Assembly (NCBI GenBank): GCA_910890315.1
Contig: CAJVGD010000046.1
Span: 1,054,001-1,118,000 of the forward strand
Source: Serendipita indica DSM 11827
Lineage: Eukaryota > Basidiomycota > Agaricomycetes > Sebacinales > Serendipitaceae
Length of the DNA: 64,000 bases
Reading direction: 5' to 3'
The notes beneath the pieces were generated by a model. That model did no database searches. It saw only the letters and a list, made by a program, of their open reading frames with translations, and was not told where the DNA came from. Positions 45,230 through 55,100 of this stretch are shown one piece after another. Made by a program: the position numbers and the translations under genes. Within the stretch, counting starts at the first letter, position 1. Each line of letters starts with the position of its first letter.

Positions 45230-48229
45230 CTAATGCCATCCAGAAGATGGACCCCAGTAGCCAATGTCAGGCACTGGGAGTAGCGCCGTACCAGGGTACG
45301 CGTCCGCACCGACATTGACAATGTCGTTACCCCACCAACTAATCTCCACACCGGGCCACTGGAGTGCGAAGAATGTGACGATGGCTGCAATAGCGACACC
45401 GCAGTCAAAGGCCGTCGACAGGATGTAGTTGTACTTCTGCCACCACGCCAGATAGTGCTTTCGTACGTAGACCTGGAAGAACCAAGCGATTGGTACAGCT
45501 GGCCAGGCATGCGACAAGTTCTGAAAGGAGCGTCAGCCAACAGTCAACAACAACGAATAGCGCAACTCACATAAGGTGCCCAGTTGAGGCCACCACCGAG
45601 GAAGATGGGGATGTGAATTCCACGGATGAACTTGTTGTCCGGGAATCGCTTCGCCAGGAAGTAGAAGGGTATCGGCATGATCGCACCCAACACGAATCCG
45701 AATAGGAGGACAAAGTATGGGCCATCTTTGCCGTACATGCGAGCTGGGCCGAGTGTTCCCCAAATGACGGATGCCGTGAAGAAAGTCGATGTTCCAGGGC
45801 AGTAGAACTTTGCCTGTGCATCTGGTGTGCAGACACCCTTAATACCAGTAACCTGCCAGTTCAAGATTGCCATAGCCACAGTGGTCGAGATGATGGTCGC
45901 AATCGTCTGAGCGGCGAACATGATGCGTGGTGGGACCTTGGAGTAGTGGCCAAGCTTGAGATCTTGTGCGAATGTCAAGGCTCGAGCGGTCGTGACGTAT
46001 CCGTACGACTTGAACATATTCATGGCGAGAGCATTTCCTGGGAAGAGGAGACCACCAATGAACTCGGCGAGCACATTGAGCGTAACTTGCATATTCGTCA
46101 CAGCGTAGATGACACTATGAACAGAAATGAGCAAATGTCGTAAAGTGCATTAGCAACTCACCCAATAGGGACGACGAAGACAAAGGCGAGCGCAATACCC
46201 ATGAACAGTGACCCGACGGTGGCATGAGTCGGGAAGGCCAATAGAGCGATCAAGCCCAATGTAATGGCGGCCAGAAGGAGGATGCCATACCACCATTCGG
46301 GAACCTCGGGGTAAACCGACATGAGGCGGTTGTGGACGTCGCGTTGGTAGGCTTTGGGGTTGTGACGGCGAATGAGAGATTTGAAACCACGAACGATCTC
46401 ATGGCGGTGGTAGAGGTAGGCGTAGACGATCGTAGCCGGGTAGATGGCGAAGAAGACGCCGTACAAGAATGCATTTGAAGCCGAGAGGTAGAGAGGTGAG
46501 TAAGCTTCGTAGGCAGCTTGGTCGAAGAGGCCATCCTCGTTGACAATGCTCGTGACCTTGTACCGCGCGCCAAATCGATCGTATGGCTTGTTGATGTTGA
46601 TGGGCATGTAGGCAGTATACCATACATTATACACCCAGAGTGCCACAATAATTGGCAGTGTCAGAAGCTGTTTTCATTCAGGTCAGTTACGTCTTCGCAT
46701 TCGAGCACATGGAACGCACCATGCCGACAAAATTGTTCAGGGTCGTAAAGAATGGCGAAATAAGCGGAGTAGCGGTCGCAATCACAACATTCCAGTCAAA
46801 CGTCGGGATCGGGTTCAAGCCTAGACCCGACTGCGAGCCCGTGATGGCCGCAAGCTTGACGTTGTCGGGAGCAATCCAAGTCATCCAGGAGAAGTAGGAC
46901 AAGAACGCCGCGATGTAGTTGGGGAACCAGAAGTAGACGAACATGCCCCCGAATGCATACAGGAAGAAGCGCAGCTGCGACACCTTCCATCCATTGGCAG
47001 TTGGGTTAACCTCGGCGTGGAAAGAGTTGTTGAGCGCGATTGTGGCCAGGTTCCGAGGCCAAATGGCTGCGGACGGGTAGACGAGGAAACGCCTGGAGAG
47101 ACCGGCAAGGCCATAACCCATGAGCTGGAAGGAAAGCGAGAGTGTAACTGTGAAACATCAGTAAGCGCTCTTTCAAAGGGTGTGAGGAGCCAAGCAAGAG
47201 GCCTCAGGGCAGCATAGATGAGCCAGGAAGGCCAAGGAGTGTTGATGTCGTAGAAAAGGAAACGCCACGCACTCTGGTACAGGAAGCTCTTCGCCCACTG
47301 CTGGTTGAAGAAGGTAGGTACCAGCTGCACGACGATAATGTATCCAGAGTAACCGACATCAAAAGAGACATTCGCCATAACAGTGATAAGCATGTGCTCC
47401 TTGCGCGTAAACTTGCCAGGGTTGATGAACGAAGGCATCCATTCGCCCCAGTATTTGCCTGCGAGTAACACATCAATGAGCGTGTCCGCTTGATCGAATG
47501 GGCGAGGGAAATGACGACTAACCGAGGGGATATGCAAGCAGCTGTGCTACGATCTGATCAACGTAGATCGAAGGCTGGCGAAGGGAGAAGAGCTGGTTGA
47601 TGAGTGCGCCAAAGCACGCGAGGATGATACCGATCGTCCAAGAGCGCACAGTGCTGCATGCCTCGTTGGGATCATCCGTGGGTGATACGACGGCACGAAC
47701 TTCCACATAAGGAGAGTCGTTGACGATAAGAGCAGCTTCCATCTTGACCTCTTTGAGGAGTCGCTGGTAGTGAACGGGGTCCTCCTTGACATGTGGGTTC
47801 TAATACTCGATTAAATATACAAAGAAGGGCGTCTAGTGAATGACCAACCTCGGTGAAGTCGCGAGCAAGTTCAAGGACTCTGGAAGGGAAAAAGGGATCT
47901 TCATTGTGTCAGCACGACGCTGCAACGACCGTTGACTACGACATACTATGGCGATGCTCCTCGAGAATTTCACGCATAATCTCTTCTGCTTCCTCATCAG
48001 AGATAGCCTCTGCTTGCTGGAACAGGAGATCGGCCTTCTTCTCGTCGACAATATCGAGCTCAGCCGCGAGGGCATGGCGAACGTCTTGGTTGAAAAGCTA
48101 TAAGCAATTGTTAGCATGCTATTGGGTAAAATGTACCAGTGAGAGTGGGTGCGGGGGCCGTACCTCAGGCTCGCTCTGCCCAGCCTTCTCGAGGGAGTCT
48201 TTGCTGGATGTCTTTTCGTTGAAGGACAT
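45230..48229 (-). CDS. OPT-family oligopeptide transporter
   Basis: Start ATG 48229 (MSFNEKTSSKDSLEKAGQ); stop at 45232-45230 after YWGPSSGWH. About ten exons. After a ~110-residue acidic cytosolic N-terminus (LDIVDEKKADLLFQQAEAIS) come the OPT landmarks: NDSPYVEVRAVVSPTDDPNE, TVRSWTIGIILACFGALINQ with FFSLRQPS-like text, NPGKFTRKEHMLITVMANVS, TFDWNVVI, PININKPYDRFGARY, a central loop, ECEFIGG-equivalent AEFIGGLLFPGNALAMNMFK, HYSKVPPRIMF, and PVPDIGYWGP. The family imports tetra-/pentapeptides or glutathione with protons through ~12-16 TM helices in the plasma membrane. The exact substrate is not predictable. Confidence 0.94.
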
Positions 48230-48989
48230 GTTGCGAAATGTGTGACCTGGGGCGCACCAAGCGGCGGAAACGCAGCGCTATTGGGGTGGCGAGGGGAGGG
48301 GGAGATTGCTCAAGGAAACGCAAGCATGCTTCGGATGCAGCCTTTTATCACAAAGAAGAGGTGCATTGTACCGACGCTCCAAGGCGAAACCAGCGTGGCA
48401 TACATTGGCAGGAGTCGAGGAACAGATTCGCAGAGGAAGCAAGGAGCAATGTGGTGGTGACAATCGATGCGCATGGACCCAACAAAATAGATAGCGAGGA
48501 AGCGTCGAAGTCTCAGGTAGAGAGCCTTATCGTGCAGCCACACCACATGCTTCGCGGAACCGGTGGGCATACAACATCGCGCGGTCACCTTGCGGGCCTG
48601 ACGGCGTCGGGAATTGCGTTGTCCGGACCATCTACGACCGGAGCTGGACCTTGGGTGGTTGAATGGATGCAAAAAATAGACACGGTACGTTTCTGAGCGT
48701 TGATAACTCGGTGGGACGGCGTCATCACGAGCAGGACATGGCCATGTGCTCGTCCATAGAACGTGACAAGGGGCGTAGGCTCGCTACGGAAGATCAGTAG
48801 AACACCATTTGGCGTATGGGATACTCGGTATTGCGTGGTTGAGAAGCTTCGCTACCAATCCGCTCGGAGGCCGGTAGAATCTGAAAAACGGGTCCACACG
48901 AGACCACCTCGCGGAAGAAAGATGGTGCCAATCCTATCTTAATCTGCCTCTAGAATTAAAATAGCCAATTGCATTGCGCTGTCTAGGCC
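48230..48989. other. OPT promoter and LSM4 3' side
   Basis: About 760 bp. An open frame of ~150 codons runs over 48238-48696 on plus without recognisable features and without an independent start context; treated as non-coding. Confidence 0.5.
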
Positions 48990-49638
48990 TCATCCTCGCC
49001 CACGACCACGGTTGCCCCTTGTCATCACACGACCACCGCGAGCTATCGCATGCATCCCATTAATACTTGCGAAGGTTCCACGAGGCCAGTTAGATACTCA
49101 CCTGGTCCACCACCGCGCCCTCCTCCCCGTCCACCTGAAAAGACCGTGTCAAAAGTCTTCCAGAACTACCCGGCGAACACACCTCTTTGACCACCAGAGC
49201 TACCTCTGTTGGCTTCTCGAGCCTTTTGCTGCTCCTCTTTGACCGCGTCTAATAATGCGGGCTGTACTTGTAGATACTTGATCTGGATGGACAATTATGG
49301 ACTTATCACCTCCACGGGATCAAATATCAACGCACTGTACTCCCACGAATGTAGACCTCCTTCAGCTTCCAAAATCGATCGCTGTCTGCCGCGGTTTGAT
49401 AGACTTCGCGTAAAGTAATGTTCATAAACGCGTCACAGTCGATCAAATGTCCGTTAAAACTTTCACCATTCTTCAGTTCCACCATCTGAACCCCAGTTCA
49501 CGTCATTAAAACGAAACACCTTGCGTATCTGGTTCGTCGTACCATTGGCTTGCCTTGTGCTGCTTTCAACAGCGAAGAAGGCAGCTATTCCACGGGTCTT
49601 ATCAGACTTGGGGTGTATTCGGGAGGTTCACTCACCAT
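48990..49638 (-). CDS. LSM4: U6 snRNA-associated Sm-like protein LSm4
   Basis: Assembled from six short exons: 49638-49636 (the ATG alone), 49584-49543, 49485-49336, 49282-49183, 49134-49102 and 49042-48990, sum 127 codons, 126 aa. The protein reads [43 protein letters not shown] (Sm1) and FWKLKEVYIRGSTIKYLQV (Sm2), then a Gly/Arg-rich RGG tail (GGQRGGRGGGRGG, RGNRGRGRG). LSm4 is one of seven subunits of the LSm1-7 (mRNA decapping, P-bodies) and LSm2-8 (U6 snRNP) rings; the RGG tail is typical of fungal/animal LSm4. All introns are GT-AG, 51-60 nt. The start codon sits isolated before intron 1. Confidence 0.95.
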
Positions 49639-50954
49639 TTTGCAGTCAAGTTGGATACCAAGGCCCAACTTGGAGCGCGCCACGCTCACCCATTGGATCC
49701 AATGTCCTCGATGAACAAGAGAATGCAAATATTCGAGGTCTCAATCTTTTGCTTATAGATTCGTGCGGTCCGTTGTCCGTACTCGATCGGGTATGCGTTC
49801 AGCCCGTGAGGCTCCAAGGTACTGGGGTTTTCTTGTCTGTTTCGGAGACAGGGTCGGAGTATGTCACACATGGTTCTCATCAAGGTGAGTGGCGACCAGT
49901 GCTCCATATGGTCGTCCGGACTTTTTGGCTTGCGACTTATCGGAACTCAAACCGGAAGATATAAATTGGTGCAGTCACTCATTGAGCTACGTGCACGATA
50001 TGGTGGCATTCTGTGCTTGATTCCACAATGTCGGTCCCAATGAGCCCAATATGCGCCATCGCTCCAACGCTCGGCCCAGTTATCCTGACATACGAGATCT
50101 CATTTGGTGGGCCTATTTGAGCACTACACAGGCAATGAAGAGTCTTTCCCATCTTGCGACGTCGCTGGTCATGGCTTCCTAATCCCTTATCATGTCGCCG
50201 CTGCTATAGGATGATCGCTGCTCATATCTTTACTATTCCCGGACACTGCGAGAACCATATACGACAGGACTGGTACTCCAAGATCGGCGGGGAGTCGCTA
50301 AATGGTGATAGAAAGGGGATTTCAGTCTCTTTTGGACGAGGTTTAGACGGGCGGGACCTGAGGGCTCTTGCGAGGTTGATCAGTTTTTCACCCTACCGAC
50401 ATAGAGCACTGGCTGATCATGTCGTTTTTATTCCAGCTGACAGCTTACAGCCTCTGTGTCTCTACTTGCTCATTCGCCGCCGTTTCACTTCGAAATCCCG
50501 AGGCAGCCCGTACTTTGTGTTCTCGTGCGGGTTTGTGCCGGATTGAATCTTACCAATGTTCCTTTACTCCTGGAGACGCCAACCCTGCACATAGACTCAC
50601 CTGCGCAATTCTCTCTCCCGTCGTGTTCGGTTGCGGACAAACGAGTACCTGTAAGGGCTGACTTGCCATAGAATATGGGCTGACGCACCGTGTAGAAATT
50701 GCATCATTCCTACTGCACTACCTCTGCTGTGCCATATTGTTTGTCGACCCATTCAAGATGGCAAGAGGCTGAACAAGCTTACATTGCCTCAATTTGAGTA
50801 ACTTGGAAAGGGAATCTTAATTTGATATTTGTGGGTAGAATTCAGATCTTATGTTACTGAGCCTGCAACTTGATGGCGGAGCCTATCTCTGCTCGAGCCC
50901 TATAAAACGGGATTGCAGCCCACGTCCACCAGGTGCGAAACTCTGCTCATTCCG
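49639..50954. other. Unresolved region with coding-like pieces
   Basis: About 1.3 kb between LSM4 and the BTB gene. On plus, pieces look protein-like in shifting frames, e.g. LLIDSCGPLSVLDRVCVQPV (about 49.74-49.8 kb), LFEHYTGNEESFPSCDVAGH (about 50.11-50.17 kb) and ISFSPYRHRALADHVVF (about 50.38-50.43 kb). I could not chain them into one splice-consistent gene. It may be a decayed gene or one with unusual introns. Confidence 0.35.
50901..50907 (+). promoter_or_regulatory. TATA box of the BTB gene
   Basis: TATAAAA 48 bp upstream of the ATG at 50955. Confidence 0.55.
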
Positions 50955-51863
50955 ATGATCCTCAAGAAAACGTACTCAGAGTCCTTCCCAGAGGGATATG
51001 GTGACTGCGCTCTCGAATCTAGTGATGGCGTCATCTTTCACTTTCCTCGCTCTCTCCTCATTCACTCGTCGACATTCTTCAAAAGTACGCTCGACACGGT
51101 TCCTTCCACTAGTACACAACAGCCAAAGGTGTCGATCGAGGAGAAATCATCACTTGTCAAGCTCTTGCTCGTTCACATCGATCCAACTATGAGCAAACCC
51201 CACGTTACGGAGGAGACCATCGAGCCCTTACTATCGCTGTCTCTCAAGTACGGCGTGCCGCACATCCAACGATGGCTGACAGAGTGCATGCTCACTGGCC
51301 GAGTCGACCCCGTGACCGGACAAGAGACACCAGCCCTAATACGAAGCAAGCCATTGCTCATCCTTCACTTTGCAGATAAATACGATCTTAAAGATGTTGG
51401 TAAACAGGCTTTGCGCGAAGTTCTCAAATGGCCAGAGGATGAACTGGAGGAAGGAATGGAGTCTCTTCCTAGGCCGCTAGAAAAATATATAAGAGGGGTC
51501 CGGAAGGAGCGAACCAAAAGATACCAAGAGTATATCGACTATCTTGTTATCAAAGCGACCGAGTTATCTTGCTCGGACTGTGCCAGCAACCGGAACGAGC
51601 AGTTTGTGAACCTCGAGCGCGTGGCTCACGAACGGCCTTGCTGGGATGCATTTGTGGCAGCGATGAGCTGGGAGACTTCACCGTGCGATGATTGCTGGAT
51701 GAATTCACTCTTACTCTATCCAGCCGACTGGCAGATGGAGTGCACCGAAGTCGAGCAAGCGCTTCCAGAATGGCCACTATCTGATATTCCCTCCCTCCGT
51801 AGCCTTGATGCATGTTCCAAGTCAGTCAGCCACGCATTCAACGAGTATGCGTGCACGCCTTGA
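50955..51863 (+). CDS. BTB/POZ-domain protein with C-terminal Cys motif
   Basis: Single-exon gene, 302 aa, from ATG 50955 (MILKKTYSESFPEGYGD). The BTB/POZ fold spans about residues 10-110: CALESSDGVIFHFPRSLLIH, FFKSTLDTV, and ...VKLLLVHIDP, followed by LSLSLKYGVPHIQRWL and LILHFADKYDLKD, the usual fungal BTB helices. The C-terminal third has RPCWDAFVAAMSWETSPCDDC, matching the second BTB gene at 62.8 kb (TPCWKSFRQAYWNAPSACSAC), so the C..C pair is a family feature and could bind zinc. BTB proteins usually dimerise or act as Cullin-3 adaptors; no evidence for a specific partner. Intronless, unlike most neighbours. Confidence 0.85.
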   Translation: MILKKTYSESFPEGYGDCALESSDGVIFHFPRSLLIHSSTFFKSTLDTVPSTSTQQPKVSIEEKSSLVKLLLVHIDPTMSKPHVTEETIEPLLSLSLKYGVPHIQRWLTECMLTGRVDPVTGQETPALIRSKPLLILHFADKYDLKDVGKQALREVLKWPEDELEEGMESLPRPLEKYIRGVRKERTKRYQEYIDYLVIKATELSCSDCASNRNEQFVNLERVAHERPCWDAFVAAMSWETSPCDDCWMNSLLLYPADWQMECTEVEQALPEWPLSDIPSLRSLDACSKSVSHAFNEYACTP

Positions 51864-52031
51864 CAAGATCGCACGAGGTTAGAGGAAGGTGTAATCTGGA
51901 CAGTACATGCCGCAATAAACCTTTGCTTGTAGACTTGATGAGACATTTAGACGTACTCTTTAATCTTCGCCCTGACCCTTGACCCGCGCTAAGCTTGTAG
52001 AGAAGCGTGTACTGCTGCTTTTCTGGAGTGA

Positions 52032-52172
52032 ATGGGATTGCTGTGGCGTGCTGGACTTCAGACAACACGTCAATTTCGGGCCGCACAACTCTCAGCTCCT
52101 CGTCTGAAGTTTGGACCGTCTCTCGTCCAACCCCAATTCATCGCCGCCCGTCTTTTCGCTAGAAAGGCCATT
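52032..52172 (+). other. In-frame upstream extension of TOP2, presequence-like
   Basis: An ATG at 52032 is in frame with the TOP2 ATG at 52173, with no stop between. The 47 residues contain eight Arg/Lys and no Asp/Glu, ending AARLFARKAI. This is the composition of a mitochondrial targeting sequence. Whether transcripts include it is unknown. Confidence 0.5.
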
Positions 52173-55100
52173 ATGAGCGACTCTGAATCGGAAAACTATG
52201 ATATTAATAGCATTTCTGATGGCTCAGACTCGGAAGGATACGCGTTACCCGTCAAAAAGGCGAGTTGGGACGCGTTTTTCACGCGTTGGGTGCGATAAAA
52301 CGTGTGAGCTCATCTAACACTCTCCTCACAGAAAGCAGTTGCGCCCGCAATAAAGGCAAAACCTGCCGCCGCACCGAAAAAGGCCACGGCGGCAAAAGCA
52401 CCGGCCAAGTCGCGCGTTGCATCAACAACAGTGAAGAAGTCCAAGGCATCCAAGAGCGCAAACGGGACGGATATGGATGTAGACGACGAGACGAGCAGTC
52501 GCGGCCACGCCGACAACAGGTCTGATGTTGAAGTCGCGCCCAAAGCCAAAGCAGCGCCAAAGAAAAATAAGACAGTGACTGAACAGTATCAAAAGGTTCG
52601 TAGACCTACGCTTGGGACTGGATCATCGCTAAGATCATTGGGTTTCCATAGCTCAGTCAAGTCGAGCACATTTTGCAACGTCCAGATTCTTATATTGGTA
52701 GCGTTGAGCCAATCACGCAAGCTATGTGGGTTTATGACTCGGAGAACAAGCGAATGGTCCACAGGTTAGCTCCCCACATTTGGACTATATGTGGCAAAGG
52801 CTAAAACACCGATAGGGACGTGCGATATGTTCCTGGTTTCTTTAAGATCGTAGATGAGATTCTGGTCAATGCGGCCGATAACAAGGTATGCTATTTCTCA
52901 TGGTTGTCGACAAGGCCTCACGATCTGCAGGTCAACGACGAGTCCATGGACACGCTCAAGGTCACCATAGACGTCGAAGAGGGCATAATTTCCGTCTATA
53001 ACAACGGTCGTGGTATCCCTATCGCCATGCACGAGACGGAGAATATGTATATCCCCCAGCTCATCTTTGGCAACTTGCTCACCTCATCCAACTACGATGA
53101 CGACGAGAAAAAGCTCACTGGTGGTCGTAACGGTTATGGTGCTAAGCTCGCCAACATTTACTCTCACGAGTTTACGGTGGAGACGGCGTGCCGAGACGGA
53201 AAGGGATATGATGCGGCCAAGTATAAGCAAGTTTGGACGAACAATATGTCCAACGTAAGCAAGCCAAAGATTTCCGCAAATCCGAGGGACGAAGAATACA
53301 CTCGTATCACCTTCCGACCCGATCTTGCACGCTTCCATATGGACAGCATCGATGAGGACACACTTGCGTTGCTTCAGCGACGAGTGTACGATATGGCTGG
53401 TACTATGAAGACGACCAACGCCGAGGGGAAGAAGCACGGCAAGGACGTCAAAGTCTATCTCAACAACGAGCGCATCGGCATCAAGTCATTCAAGCAGTAC
53501 GTCGAGATGTATGTCTCATCTGCCGCAGATAATGCTGCAGAGCAGTCTGGTGCCGCTTCAGTAAAGCAGACAGTGGTTCACGAGCGCATCAATGACCGCT
53601 GGGAGGTCGCCTTCACCATCTCCGATAGCGGCACGTTTCAACAAGTGTCGTTCGCCAACTCTATTGCGACTATCAAAGGTGGCACACATGTTGCGACTGT
53701 AGCAGACCAGATTGCCAAATCACTGCTCGCAGCTGTTCAGAAGAAGAACAAGGCGGCGACGGTTAAATTGCCTCAGATCAAGAACCACATGTGGCTCTTT
53801 GTGAATGCGCTCATCGAGAATCCGACATTTGACTCGCAGACCAAAGAGACGTTGACTTTGCCAGCAAGCAAGTTTGGAAGCAAGCCGACACTCTCCGAGG
53901 ACTTTATCAAGCGAGGTACATCCTATTGATATGCATAAAATGGTGCTAATCAGTGCATAGTTGGAAAGACGAGTATCATTGACAGCATCCTCAACTGGGC
54001 CAAGTACAAGGCAGACCAGCAGATCAAGAAGACTGATGGTACAAAGCGTAGTCGGTCAGTGCATTGCATGCGCGTCACATGGTTCACAGTCACTCATAAT
54101 TTTCCCAGTCTTAATGGAATGACAAAGCTTTGCGATGCTAATAATGCTGGCTCGCGCAATGGTTCAGCTTGTACTCTCATCTTGACCGAAGGAGACTCCG
54201 CCAAGGCGTTGGCTGTTGCCGGACTCTCGGTCGTTGGTCGCGACAATTTTGGTGTCTTCCCGCTACGGGGAAAGCTACTCAACGTGCGAGAGGCGAGCCA
54301 CGACCAAATTATGAAGAACGAGGAGATTCAGAACATCAAAAAGATCATGGGTCTGCAGCATAACAAGGATTACAAGTCAACTGAGAGCCTGCGTTATGGC
54401 AGACTCATGATTATGGCCGATCAGGTATGCATAATTTCCCAGGGTGTGGGCAAGTATTGAGATTGTCCGAAAGGATCACGATGGTTCGCATATCAAGGGC
54501 TTGCTGATCAATTTTTTCGACCACTTCTACCCATCGCTGCTCAAGCTTCCCGAGTTCTTGGTTGAGTTTGTCACACCTATCGTCCGCGTACGTTTAAGAG
54601 TGCCAATGGAACGTTCATGCTGACATGAGTTTGACAGGTCAAACATGGCAAAACGTACAAGAACTTCTTTACCATTCCGGAGTATCAGCAATGGGCAGAG
54701 GCTCACGCCCACATTTCGGGATGGACCGCCAAGTACTACAAAGGTCTGGGTACTTCAGAGGACCAAGATGCCAAAGCGTACTTTAGCGACATGCCAACAC
54801 ATATGATTCCATTCTCCAAACTCCGAGAAGAGGACAGGCAGCTCATCGACATGGCATTCAGCAAGAAGAAAGTTGAAGAACGTAAAGAATGGCTCAGGAA
54901 CTTTGTGGTCCGTTCATTTCGTCTTAGGCTGGAACAAGATTTGACGCATTGTAGCCCGGAACCTATCTCAATCACAATCGTGATGAGATTCCTTACAGCG
55001 AATTCATCAACAAGGAGCTCATTCTGTTCTCCATGGCAGACAATGCGCGCTCCATTCCGTCTATGGTAGATGGTCTTAAGCCTTCTCAGCGCAAAGTCGT

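Noticed and set aside
48238-48696. 152-codon plus-strand ORF upstream of the OPT gene
   Set aside because: No recognisable domain, and in the OPT promoter/5' UTR; considered chance.
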